Origin: Raphanus sativus
Taxonomy: Eukaryota; Streptophyta; Magnoliopsida; Brassicales; Brassicaceae
NCBI RefSeq assembly: GCF_000801105.2
Contig: NC_079517.1
Coordinates: 7,998,001 to 8,062,000, forward strand
Length of the DNA stretch: 64,000 nucleotides
Direction: 5' to 3'
Shown: one piece after another, positions 37,037 to 49,623 of the stretch
Numbering within the stretch: the stretch's first letter is position 1
Layout: every line of letters begins with the position of its first letter
The notes under the pieces: model-generated
Told to the model about the DNA's origin: nothing
What the model saw: only the letters and a program-made list of their open reading frames with translations
Database searches by the model: none
Translations under genes and position numbers: made by a program

Positions 37037-40000
37037 ATGAAAAGGAAAAGAGGGGGGCTCCGTGGCAGTGGAGATGAAAATCTTCCTCCAAGTAGTAGTT
37101 CTGCTAGAGGAATAAGTCGTGCAGCCTTACAGAACCAAGCTATACCACTTCGTGATTGCTCTGTTTCTAATGTGCCATTGACAGATGTTTTTAGTAGGGT
37201 TTATCAGAATATCGGATCCTCACCATCTTCATCAACCTTTCATCCATTAAATACTCCACAGAGCAATGATTTGGCTTCACCCCGCACACCATCAATCCGT
37301 CTGTTTGGTAAGTATATTTTTTATATAAACCTTTCTACATTAGTTACCTATCTCTCTAGGTAGTTCTAAAATGGTTATTTTATTCTGTGATACCCCAAAA
37401 AGGTGTGGATTTGACCCAAAACCAACCAACGAGTTCAACAATTGAAAGGAGTTGTTTGACTAATACGAACTGTAAGTTAAACTATACTTAAGACTTACAT
37501 AAACACTATATGTACATGTTTATTTACTAATAATTGCCTAAACTATTAAGTAGTTGGATTTAGCCCAGATGCACGAGTTACAACACCTCTAATCCAGAAT
37601 TCAAAGAGAAGAAGAAAGCCTCCATGTTCTGTCTTGAATGATATAACCAATATTTCACATTTTATATCTAATGGAAACGAAGAAACACAGACATCCATAG
37701 ATCGTGATATTGAAAAGGATGATCAACTGCTTGCCGATGATTTTATTGGAGGTACTAATCTCTACGTGTAAAGAAAATACATAAGTTCACACACCTTTAC
37801 TGCTTAAGTTAATATTTCATTACTGTGTTTTAGGTATGTCCGATCTTGAAGGTGAGCTTGATTTCGATTGTAGTTCTCAAGAAAGTTCAGATTCTGAAAC
37901 TGAAGCAGACAATATAGAGGTTCATGCTAGACCAGACACTGATCCGTATGCTCCACCACCATTTTGTATGAAATCCATTTTGGAACGCACGAAAAAGCGT
38001 AAAGAGAGGTCAACTAAGGTTGTAACTAAACCAAAAGAAGAAGGTACTTTTCAAGAAACAATTTTTAAATTATTTTCATGTTAAGAGCTTTTCTAACTAG
38101 CAAATGGTTTATACATGTCATTATATGTTGCACCTTAGCAGAATATCTGGATGAGGGCGATCCTGATTACTCATGCGAGCACTGTGGAGCTATCATGTGG
38201 TATGGGGAAAGGTTGAACAGACGAAGAAATACTGTGACTCCTACATTTTCACTGTGTTGTATGCAAGGTCAAGTGAAGTTACCATTCCTAAAAGAACCAC
38301 CCCTGGTGCTGAAAAAACTAATGGAAGGAGATGACAAATTAAGCAAGCATTTCCAAAAGAATATGAGGGCTTATAACATGTCTTTTTCCTTTACTTCCCT
38401 TGGGGGGAAAGTTGATAGATCTGTTCAAAAGGGAAAGGGACCTTCTATGTTGGTGCTTCAAGGAGAGAATTATCATCTTATGGGAAGCCTACAACCAAAT
38501 GAAGGAAATGAAGCCAAGTTTGGTCAACTATATATAGTTGACACTGAACATGAGGTGGAAAACAGGGTGAACTGTTTGAGGTAATTTAAAACCACCATCT
38601 CCCAGTATACTTGATCATTAAACTTTTCGGAATTTCATCTTTTTAGATAACAGTTTAGATATTTTTTTTATTTCTTATATCTATGGTTTAATTTCTTACA
38701 GCAAAGGAAAAACAAAGTTTGTGACTAAGAAGAAAGATAGTCTCAAGGACGAAGTTATTGACATATTGATGAAGATGTTAAATGAAGTTAATCCTTATGT
38801 GAAGCAGTTCAGATCAGCTAAAGATAGGTTTCGGACAGATCCTAATGATGCTTTTCATATGCGAATTGTGAGTGATCGCTTGTCGGATGGAAGAACTTAT
38901 AATACTCCCACGGCTTCTGAAGTTGCTGCACTCATTCCTGGTGATTTTAATCTAGATATGAATATCAGAGATATTGTTCTTCAGAGAAAATCAGGGAAGC
39001 TTCAGAGGATAAACGAGATTCATGCTTCCTATCTTGCACTGCAGTATCCTTTATTGTTTACCCATGGAGAAGACGGATTCAGACTGGGTATTGCGAAAGG
39101 TGTGACAGCAGCATCGAAAAAACTTAAGAAGGCTAATATCAGTATGAGGCAATTCTTTGCTTATCGTCTACATGAGCGTAAGGATGAGTCTCACTGTCTC
39201 TTACATGCTAGACGACTTTTTCAGCAATTCATTGTGGATGCCTTCACAACTATTGAATCAAACCGCTTACGCTATCTGAAGTTCAACCAGTCCACACTAC
39301 GGTCTGATAGTTACGATTCTATAAAGGAGTCTGAGAATGCTGGAATGGTTGATATGTATGAGCAAGGGAATGAATTCATATTGCCAGCTTCTTTTGTCGG
39401 GAGTCCTAGATATATGAAGAACAACTACTTGGATGCTATGACCATATGTAAGCATTTTGGATTTCCTGATCTGTTCATTACTTTTACATGCAATCCTAAA
39501 TGGCCAGAGATCACAAGGTATCTGAAAAAAAGGAAGTTAAAAGCAGAGGATAGACCAGACATTATTTGTAGGCTATTCAAGATGAAACTTGAATCCTTGA
39601 TGGACGATTTAACAAGAAAGAACATGCTTGGAAAAACTGTCGCTTGTAAGTTCACCTACTCAGCTATCTACATCTTTTTTTCTTAAATTCGTTTCAATTG
39701 AATCACTAAGTTTGTTTTTATTTTTTACATTTGTTTGTCACAGCAATGTATACTATCGAGTTCCAAAAACGTGGTCTACCCCATGCCCACATTCTCTTAT
39801 TTCTTCACCCCACCAGCAAGCTTCCCAACACAGACGACATCGACAAGATTATATCTGCAGAAATACCTAACAAGGTGGAAGAACCAGAGCTCTATGATGT
39901 GATTAAAGATATGATGATTCATGGTCCTTGTGGAGCTGCTAATATGAATTCTCCATGTATGGAGAATGGATTGTGTTCAAAGTCATACCCAAAATCATTT

Positions 40001-42956
40001 GCTGAGAAGACCACAATTAATAAAGAAGGGTTTCCTATTTATAGAAGGCGTGAGCAATCATCGAGTTTTGTTGAGAAGAATGGGTTTAGATGTGATAACC
40101 GATATGTTATTCCTTACAACAAGCAGCTATCGCTTCGTTATAGAGCTCACATAAATGTAGAGTGGTGCAACCAAGCAGGTTCTATTAAGTACTTATTTAA
40201 GTACATTAATAAAGGCCAAGATCGGGTAACAGTAGCTGTCGAACCGCCTGCTCATATCGTGGACAGTATATTGGCAAATGGAGGCGGAAATGTTGTAGAT
40301 GCCAGTGAAGAAAGTCTTCAGAAAAAGAGGAATGAAATCAAGGACTTTTTTGATTGCAGGTACATTCTATAATCTACTTCGTTAAACATTCTATAATCAG
40401 AGAGTTTTGTATTCAATTATTGCTTATTGTCATTGCAGATATGTTTCTGCTTGTGAAGGGACTTGGAGAATTTTCAAGTTTCCAATTCACTATAGGAGTT
40501 GTTCAGTTGAGAAACTACAATTTCATCTTCCTGGGAAACAAATGGTTATCTTCAAGGGGAAAGATAAACTCAAAGCTGTGGTCAGTCGAAAACTGATAGA
40601 GAATACAATGTTCCTGGCGTGGTTTGAGCTGAATAAGGTTGATGAACTTGCAAGAACTCTAACCTATGCGCAGATACCAAACTTCTTTACTTATAACAAG
40701 AAGCAGAAGAAGTGGATCAGGCGAAAAAGAGGTTTCAGCATTGGGAGGATTAACTATGCTCCGCGGAAACAAGAAGATGCTTACTTTTTGAGGGTTTTGT
40801 TGAACATCGTTAAAGGCCCTACCTGTTACGACGACTTTAAAACATACGAAGGTGTTCTTTACCCTAGCTACAAGCTAGCATGTTTTGCTCGTGGGTTACT
40901 AGATGATGATCAGGAGTACATTGATGATATTTTACGGAGGAGTTATGAAAGCACAGCAAGTGAACTTCGACAAATTTTTGTTATGATGCTGATGAATGAC
41001 AGTTTATCTATGCCAGAGGTTGTTTGGGAACATACATGGGAGTGCCTCTCGGAAGATATTGAGTATAACCGAAGAAAATATTTCAACCGACCAGGTAATA
41101 TTAATCTGCATATATTTATTTCAAATTCATAAACAAAAACCGAGTTATGTAAGTATTGCTTTGTATTTTTTTGACTTCCGCTTTTGTTTTGTAGGGTTAT
41201 TGATAAGTGACGAAGATAAAAAAAAATATGCATTGCAAGAGATTGACAATCTTCTGAAGCGTAATGGTACTTGTCTAGCAAAATTCGAGACTATGCCAAA
41301 ACTGCCAAAGACAAGGGTTCAGGATTCAAATGTGTTGATACTTGATGAAAGAAACTATTCACGTGAGTCACTGCTAGAAACTCTTGATCGAGACTGCCAG
41401 AAAATGACAGACGAGCAAAAAAAAGTATATGATGAAATACTTTCGGCTGTGGATAATGGAACAGGTGGAATGTTCTTTGTTGATGGATTTGGTGGTACTG
41501 GGAAAACATTTCTATGGAAATTACTGTCTGCAACTATTAGAAGTCGAGGTGATATTGTGCTAAACGTTGCTTCCAGTGGCATTGCTTCGTTGTTGTTACA
41601 AGGTGGTAGGACTGCTCATTCAAGATTTGGGATTCCACTAAATCCTGATGAATTTTCTTCGTGTACTATATCGCATGGATCTGATCAGGCTAATTTGGTG
41701 AAGGAATCATCACTTATTATATGGGACGAAGCGCCAATGATGAGCAAGTTTTGTTTTGAAGCACTAGACAGAAGTTTTTCGAATATCATGGGCAACAATA
41801 GCGACAATCCTTTTGGAGGAAAAGTCATTGTTTTTGGGGGTGATTTTAGACAGGTTCTCCCTGTGATTAATGGAGCTGGAAGAGCAGAAATTGTTTTGGC
41901 TGCGCTGAATTCATCATATCTTTGGGAACACTGCAAAGTGCTTAAACTCACCAAGAATATGCGATTGTTATCAGATGGTTTGTCAGTTGAAGATGCAAAG
42001 GATCTTAAGGAGTTTTCAGAGTGGATACTAAAAGTTGGGGATGGCAAAATTAACGAGCCTAATGATGGTGAAGCAGAGATTGAAATTCCTTCTGAGTTTT
42101 TGATTACTGACGCAGACGAACCTATAGAAGCAATCAGCAAAGCTGTTTACGGTGATTCTATTTCCCTTCAAGAAAACAAGGATCCTATTTTTTTCCAACA
42201 AAGAGCTATTCTGTGTCCAACAAATGAGGATGTTAATATGCTTAACGAGTACATGCTGGATAGACTTGCTGGTATATTTTTATTCTTCTAATATGTTACT
42301 ATAGATTCGAATTATGCCTAAGTTTTTTAAAGCTTAAGTTGTTTCTAATACATTTCTAACGCTAAACTTATTTTATTACAGGTGAGGAGAAGATCTATAT
42401 TAGTGCAGATAGTATAGATCCATCAGATAAAATTTCTTTAAGCAATGAAGCACTAGGCCCAGATTTCCTTAACACTATCAAGGTTTCTGGTTTGCCAAAC
42501 CATAGCCTTAGACTGAAGGTTGGATGTCCTGTGATGGTTTTAAGAAACATTGATCCGTCTGCTGGTTTAATGAATGGAACAAGACTTCAGATCACTGAAC
42601 TAATGGATTTTATGGTTCGAGCAAAGATCATAACTGGAGAAAAGGTGGGGCGGACAGTTGATATTCCTAGGTTGTTAATAACACCATCGGACACGAGATT
42701 ACCATTTAAGATGCGCAGAAGGCAATTACCTTTGGCTGTGGCGTTTGCAATAACTATAAATAAAAGTCAAGGTCAATCATTATCTGAAGTTGGTATCTTT
42801 CTCCCAAGACCCGTGTTTTCACATGGTCAGCTCTATGTTGGTATTTCAAGGGTTACATCTAAAAAAGGTTTGAAGATATTGATTGTGGACAAAGATGGCA
42901 AACCCCAGACCAAAACTATGAATGTTGTTTTCAAACAGATTTTCAACAATATTTGA
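37037..42956 (+). CDS. Helitron Rep-helicase transposase (RepHel)
   Basis: Rolling-circle replication initiator fused to a PIF1-family 5'-3' helicase; it nicks the Helitron end and unwinds one strand. Ten exons stay in frame: 37037-37307, 37403-37471, 37554-37751, 37834-38043, 38142-38580, 38702-39645, 39744-40359, 40439-41094, 41195-42271 and 42382-42956, giving 1,684 aa. A zinc-finger-like CEHC motif opens the Helitron-like N region. The Rep domain shows [13 protein letters not shown] (about residue 653), the metal-binding HAH in LPHAHILLF (about 723) and the two-tyrosine motif [10 protein letters not shown] (about 859). The helicase shows Walker A GFGGTGKT (about 1231), IIWDEAPM (about 1312), [20 protein letters not shown] (about 1623) and LYVGISRV. 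No catalytic residue appears lost. The protein is normal-sized for plant RepHel. Confidence 0.93.
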
Positions 42957-43551
42957 CATATTCAGTGATCAGGTATGTGACTTATATCTACATGCATGAT
43001 TGAGTGATTTGTTTTTAAAATTATTTTTTCTGTTTTCATCATGATTCAGACACAGATGGAGTTCAAGAAGATTGGTTCAAGCGATGTCTGTTTTAGACTC
43101 ATGATTGTTCTGTTTTTTTTTTGTTTCAATAAGTTTATTCTCTAAACCATTCATCTGTTTTGATTTTTTACAAGCTACATTGGATTTTTCTTGAAACTAT
43201 TGAATTTTCACTATCCAGATATGCATTACTATTCAATCGATACTATACAGTAAACTAAAATCAAACTCAATGATGTATTTTAAATCCTACATGACTCTAC
43301 AATTTCTCATCTAAAGAGAGTAATAATGTTACTAACCTTCATGTTCGGTTTCGTTCACCCGTGAATAGAAACTTCAAGTTAAACTTCAGTCCTGTATCTT
43401 CACGTCCCACCACTTTAATGACCTTGGTCCTATTAAAACAAGATGAAGAAAATATAATCAGTTCATCTACATAAAACGAAATTGTTTGAAAAAGGTATGG
43501 AAAGGTGAACTGATTGTTATAATATGTTTTATATATATATATATACTATAC

Positions 43552-43947
43552 GATAGATAAACTTAATAGATGACATTGTACTTATCTTCTCCTATGAAAG
43601 TGTATTTGCCTCATCGCCCAAATCTCTTTAGCTTCTATCTTATTTCACAATATCTTATGTCCGAATAATTTGGTCCTCTATGTAGTTGTATTTATCGACC
43701 TAAATACAGGAGAAAAACAAAATTACAAAGTTAAAGTTTTAATTGACATAGCATAAATTATGAGAGTATAAACTTGATAGATGACATCATACTTATCTTT
43801 TCTGCTGAAAGTGTCTTTGCCTCATCGCCCACATCTCTTTTAGCTTCTATCTTATTCACAATATCTTATGTCCGAATAATAAAGTCCTCTATGTAGATGT
43901 ATTTGTCGACCTAAATACAGGAGAAAGACAAAATTACGAAGTTATGA
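43552..43947. repeat. Imperfect direct repeat, period about 220 bp, in the Helitron 3' region
   Basis: A block containing TTTGCCTCATCGCCCA, ATATCTTATGTCCGAATAAT and CGACCTAAATACAGGAG occurs twice, at about 43552-43733 and 43772-43947. It lies between the RepHel stop and the 3' hairpin and has no coding potential. Confidence 0.8.
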
Positions 43948-44120
43948 GAGTATATAATTCACAGAAAAGGAGAGAACCCAAAAAAATAGTAGCTAACCTT
44001 GAATAAAGAACAATTAGTTTCTCCTTCAATCATGTTGAGATTTTTCTCTTGGTACTTTTCTCACCACGCAAATCAACATTCAATCTTCTTTGATTCTGGA
44101 ATCACAAACAATCTTTTTTA

Positions 44121-44156
44121 AACATAGTCCAAGATTAAAAAAAAAACATAGTCCAA
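44121..44156 (+). mobile_element. Micro-retroposon inside the Helitron, 12-bp insert with 12-bp TSD
   Basis: AACATAGTCCAA occurs at 44121-44132 and 44145-44156, flanking GATT plus eight A. It lies inside the autonomous Helitron, so it happened in this Helitron lineage. Confidence 0.5.
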
Positions 44157-45148
44157 TTAAAACTTACAAAGAAAAAAACAAGATCGAAGGTTTGAAAGGA
44201 AATACCTTGATTTGTAAATTAAACATGCAGATCTTCGAATGATTCATGAAATCAGATTTCCCATTCGAACAACCCTCCTCTGCTTCTTCCTCTTAGTTGT
44301 TAACTACTTTCTTCCTCTGAATTGTTAACGAGTTTTTTATTCATCTTCTGCGTTTTTGGATCTACAAAGTCAAACAGTATCCTTTCAAACAGAACAAAAA
44401 AAAATCTTATTCTTTCCAAAGAGATTCAGCTACTCCATACCTTGATTCGTAATGATAAATCATCAGATTCGCTATTTCTTCACCATAGGAGGATTTCCCT
44501 TAGAGAATATGTGATTTCAACCGGATATTATCTGGTTCTTCATCTACATCGCCTAGAGAACACCGAAAGTCATAAAAGAAACTTTGGTTTTTTTTTTTCA
44601 AACACCGAACGGTTACAAAATATTTGTCGATAAGAGGAGGATATGGGCCAATAGAAAGGGATATGGGCCAATAGAACACCTTATTTTGACTAAATAATAA
44701 TGGCCCAAAAATCGGGTTAATAATAGATCTTTTGGAAAACAAAACCCGATTAGTTTATGTTAATTAATTAATTAAATCAATTAATATTTTATGATCTGGG
44801 AATGATGTCATAATAAAATTTAAAATTTCACATCCTAAGTAATAATAGAGATAGATGATTAATATAGATATAATATTACACTTAATAGTGGTTACTTATA
44901 ACTTTGCCTAAAAATATTCGAACTCATTTTTAAACTATTAACATTATTTCTTTTCTTTTTTTGGCACAAACAAATAACAAATAACATTATCCAAATTTAT
45001 AAAAATTAATATACAATTGAATAACCATATTAAATTCATTGATCTCAAATATATTGCTAATTTGTCAAAATTGTAGTATCGTTTATATATTATATATCAT
45101 AAACTAGCAACAAATATTTTTACAACATAATAAAACTCATAATTAATA

Positions 45149-45177
45149 CCCGCCCGGTCGGGCGGGTCCAGGTCTAG
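45149..45177 (+). terminator. Helitron 3' hairpin and CTAG terminus
   Basis: The GC-rich arms CCCGCCCG and CGGGCGGG with a GT loop span 45149-45166, followed by TCCAGGTCTAG. In Helitrons this hairpin signals the end of rolling-circle transfer; it is not a transcription terminator. Confidence 0.88.
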
Positions 45178-47001
45178 TTTATATTTTAGATCCGCTAACA
45201 TGTAAATCGGTTTACATATTAGATGTTTTTGGATTGTGTAATGTGTATATCTTGTGTGTTCAAAACTTATTATAGTTTACTGGAAGTATCGGAGTACATA
45301 TGATTTGATGAGATTAACAATATCATCTATGGAAGAAACTAGCACAAACTGTTATAAGGGATGACAAAAGATAAACATAAATATACGATAGATGAAAGAA
45401 AAATAATTGATCACAGATATTAACTTGATCAGAAGGACAATTCTCCTAAATAGACATTTTTGTCACCAAAAAGTTTTTACGGAGAAAAATGATGTTTTAT
45501 TTAATAGTTAAAAGGTTCTTATATCCTAGATATATAAGTGCAAATAAATAAAAATAATAATCTTTTAATTTCAAATTATATGTTTTTAAATTGGAATTTT
45601 TATAAAAAAATGAATTTTTCCGAAACTATTTTTCAAAATTTCTTTTTAAAATTCGAAAATATTTTTTTGAAACTATTTTTAAAATTTTTATTTTCAATTT
45701 TTGATATTTATTGTTTATTTTATAAAGTTTTAGATCCCAATACCAAAACCTCATTTTTTAAATCTAAATCCTAAGGTTTACATTAATTAACTCTATGGTT
45801 ATAAGTGTATATTACCTATTTAATGAAATATGTTGGTCATTTTAATTTTTAGAAGCTATATTTGTGATAAAAAAATTAGACTATCCTAAGGTATTTCTCT
45901 TATTAGAATTATTAAATTGGTTATATCCACGGACGGATAAAAAATCAGAGACAATTTTCCAGAGTACATATAAGATTACAAACACACTAAATATATATGA
46001 GAATTTTATATTTTATAACATCAGCGATGATACTTGCCTGTTCAATCCAATAAAAGTGGCCCTATAGTGTTTGTACAAAGGGCATCTATGACCAAAACCA
46101 TGATATCCATGACTCGTTAACTGGTTAGTGAGACCCTCGACAAAATGATAATAATGAATCATATCATTTTAAAGTATGCCAACGTAGACAGACACAGAAA
46201 ACCATATAAGACCAGTAAAACATTGATGTATGTGAAAACAAACTCTAACGGAAAAAACACAAGCCGTCCCCTCAGAAAGAAAATAAGAATAGTATGATAA
46301 ACACAAAACTCTTAGCAAAATTAAAGACAAAACCCTTAAAATTACATATTAGTAAATTTGAAATCGAGAGAAATCTCTCACAATCATTCGAAAGCACGGG
46401 CACATAGCTAACTGCTCCTAAAATTGATAAGACTAATTAAATTTATAAATATGTTGTAATAAATATGCTCATAATATTTCCAAATAGTAATCACCACAAA
46501 ACACCAAAAAGTCGAATCGTCAATTAATAAATGCATATCGTACGACATAAAACAACATCGCATATGCTTTGTCCAAAGCTCTCTATATAAAGATTCCTTT
46601 ATAATTATTGCCTATTGGCAAATGGCAAATCTTTGAGATGAAAGCAGTGATTCGTTTTTCTACGAAAGCGATGTAGCTAGTATTGTTTCTGTGCATTAAC
46701 ATCGATTGAAATTTGCATAAGAACGGTTTGTCGCAACATAGACAAGCGATTCCAAAGCCCACGTGCTTCGAACTCGTCTTTATCCTACTACACTTTCTAT
46801 TGGTCTCCTTATCTCCCATTGATTAGCGGTTCTATTTTCTTTTCATCTTCAGTTTTAACTTATGGGCCGTTCAAAAAAAAAGTTTTAACTTACGAAAAGA
46901 CTATATTTTTTTCTGTAAACTGGACCTAGTAGTCTTGTTAATGAAACGACTTCACTGAAATAATCATGTGGGCTGCCTGTGCCCCCATTCTACATGGAGC
47001 A
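45178..47001. other. AT-rich intergenic DNA
   Basis: No gene is recognised; short ORFs here reflect base composition. One micro-insertion is listed separately. Confidence 0.55.
46851..46892 (+). mobile_element. Micro-retroposon, 18-bp insert with 12-bp perfect TSD
   Basis: AGTTTTAACTTA occurs at 46851-46862 and 46881-46892, flanking TGGGCCGTTC plus eight A. Confidence 0.65.
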
Positions 47002-47010
47002 TTTATGATA

Positions 47011-48035
47011 GGGAAAATTGTTTTTTTTGTCCAGAAAACAACAACTATGTCCCATTAGTCTAATTTCTCTTTTGTACCATTTTTTCCTCTAATATCTTTT
47101 AGTATTTTCTAAAATAAATCAAATAAATAATTTAACAAACAAAAAAAAATTCAAAATAGTAAATAATGATTAAATACTTATATCAACTTATAGATATATT
47201 TTTTAAGTTCAAAAAATGTTTAAATCATAAATTCATATTTTGTTCTAAAAATGTAGAATTGACATTCTACATAGTAGAAAATGTATTATACTTTTTTCAT
47301 TGAATCTACTATGTTTAGAATACGTGTTCTACTTAAATAATAGTAATCTAAAAATATTTAGAAAACACATTCTACGCTTAACATATAGTTCTAAAATCTG
47401 TAGAAATCGAAATCTACACATTACTAAAAATCTAAAACTTGTAGAAATCAGAATCTACATATTACTATAAATCTAAAACTATTAGAAATCGACTTCTAAC
47501 ATGTTTACTCTATTCTACCTATTTTAGAATACATGTTCTACGGATAAAGATAATATTAGAAGATAATATTTGGGAATATTATGTTTTCTTATTTATTAAT
47601 TAAAATCGATTTAAAAACAGAAAAAAAATCTTTTAAAAAGACTTCTTTTTAAAAAAATCTTTTAGTAAAAAAAAATATTTTAAAAAAATAGTTTTTAGTA
47701 AAAAAAACTTTTTAAGAAAATATTTTTTAGAACATTTTTTTTGGTAAAAAAAGCTTTAAAAAAAACAAATATTAAAAAAAAAATCTTTAAAAACGAAATT
47801 CTTTTTTTGGGGTAAAATATTAATTGAGATTTTAATTTTAATTTTTTAACCTTATTAGTAAAAATATATTTTAATATTTAAAATTAGTTTTTAATTGTAA
47901 TTTTGAATTTTTAATTGAAATTTAAGGACATTATTGCCATTTAGAAAAAAATTAGCTTAATAGGACATAAAGTAAGAAAAATTAGACTAAGAGGACATAC
48001 TTGTTGTTTTTTTGGGCTAAAAAAACAATTTTCTC
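47011..48035. mobile_element. Mutator-like non-autonomous element (1,025 bp) with 9-bp TSD
   Basis: TTTATGATA occurs at 47002-47010 and 48036-48044. The ends are inverted repeats of about 65 bp: left GGGAAAATTG..., right reverse-complement GAGAAAATTG..., sharing motifs such as TATGTCC and TAGTCTAATTT. A 9-bp duplication with long terminal repeats is the Mutator pattern. The interior has many short inverted TCTAC/GTAGA motifs (47250-47540) and A-rich tracts, with no transposase. Confidence 0.85.
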
Positions 48036-48051
48036 TTTATGATATAAAAGC

Positions 48052-48110
48052 CTATATATCTGTTTAGAAAAACCGATATATCCGTTTAAAAAAACCTATA
48101 TATCCGTTTA
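48052..48110. repeat. Short tandem repeat of about 22 bp, three units
   Basis: Three near-copies of a unit containing CTATATATCCGTTTA. Confidence 0.7.
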
Positions 48111-48380
48111 AAATGGCCCATTCTACAGGGAGCCAATATATTTTATGGGCTTACATGGGCCCTTTTTCTATCAACTCCTGATGAATTAGACTTTTTTTGC
48201 AAGTATTAGTGTAAACTCGATTTTAACTTTTATTTTGCTCTGAAGATTTGACAAATCGTTGCAATGAAGAATTGCAGATGATAAATTACCCTAAAATAAA
48301 CAAAATATAATATGGATGTTACGTCGTCTTCTTATTGTATTTCTAATCTAAAACGTACGATGTTGAATAAGTCTAACTAA

Positions 48381-48428
48381 CGTGTTCTTAATCGGTTGAC
48401 GAGGCGTGTTCTTAATCGGTTGACGAGG
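48381..48428. repeat. 24-bp tandem duplication
   Basis: A unit starting CGTGTTCTTAATCGG is repeated head to tail twice without mismatch. Confidence 0.95.
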
Positions 48429-49623
48429 CATGAACTAGCAAAAGTCTACAAGATTCAAATGACCTTATATGTAAAATTAAAAAATGAACGAAAATGATGT
48501 TGGATAGTCACTGTGATCTAGGAATATATGTCTTTAAGTATACAGCATGTGTAAAATAGATCCGTGTTATATATGTACATATACATGTGGTTTGTATGTA
48601 GCGTAAAGCAGATTATTACTAGTTACTACATTAACATAAGACAGTTGTTTGTCTCGAATACAAAAATGTGCCATGGCCCATTTGGAGAATTCTAGAAGTT
48701 CAATGAAAACGTGAATTACGTTGTGTAACGGTTAGTGTGAAGACTGCATATGTCTCTATTTCCTGTGGAATTGCCTATAATTGTCTTGTTTGTTGTGTTG
48801 TATATTTTTTGGTGGTTGTTATATCTTTCCATCTTTCACCTTTGATAACTTCACGTGTAACCTCTTGCGTTTCTTACTAGCACTGAATGGTAATGCACAT
48901 TACATAAAGTGGGTCATTTGTGAGCGGCCCAAATATATATATCTTGGCCCATATATTTGGTATCCGCTTAGTAGTCGATGCAAACACCAAATCCTGAACC
49001 ATATAGCCACTAGCATATACTATAATTTTCGTTCGATACCTGAAGCAGTCTCTGCTCATGGTGGCATCTGAAGAGCCAATTTGATAATATTTTTTAAAAG
49101 TTGAATTCAGTTTTCAATTTTGAGTTTTTTATTAAAATTCAATTTCAAGATTTTAGATTCTTGAATACTAAATCAATATTTTAACAAATCATTCCCTTTC
49201 TTACTTGAATTCAGATGAACCTATCCAAATTAAATATCCTGACAGCGATAATAATATAAACCATAAATGCAAATTGTAACATTCTATTCATGATAGAAAA
49301 GCCAAAAACACACAAGAAATGTAATAAAGGCATAAACATATCAGCCAAATATAATAATATTGAAAAAGTCCCAATTCAAAGTTCCCATATAGTCTTCATC
49401 ATCACTATCATCAACATCATCATCACCACCATCCTCACGAACAATGATGTCTCATCCACCATTTTCCCCCTCAAAAAACTTTCGTAGGTAATCAAATATT
49501 AAGAAAAAAATAACGAGAAAAAGCAGACACAAAAGTCATAAAACACAATGTGGCACACCATTGTTCCCTTTTAATTGGGCAACGGGCAATGGCATTTGTA
49601 ATTATTGAGTAAGACTCGATTAG

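Larger units (their letters stand above)
33094..45177 (+). mobile_element. Complete autonomous Helitron (12.1 kb)
   Basis: The 5' end TCTACTTTATTAAAATAG starts at 33094 after an A (33093). The 3' end has an 18-nt perfect hairpin (45149-45166), an 11-nt tail ending CTAG (45174-45177), and is followed by T. Insertion between A and T without target duplication is the Helitron rule. The body carries two multi-exon genes in the same direction, an RPA1-like single-strand-binding protein and a Rep-helicase, both without stops or frame breaks. The element therefore appears complete and potentially active; expression cannot be judged from sequence. Confidence 0.9.
48045..49623. other. Intergenic region 3' of WAT1
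   Basis: Mostly AT-rich. It contains short tandem repeats (48052-48110 and 48381-48428) and a CAT-rich low-complexity tract near 49380-49435. No convincing gene. Confidence 0.55.

Noticed and set aside
48781..49071. 96-aa ORF downstream of WAT1
   Set aside because: No similarity recognised, no splice partner or leader, and composition is like the surrounding intergenic DNA.
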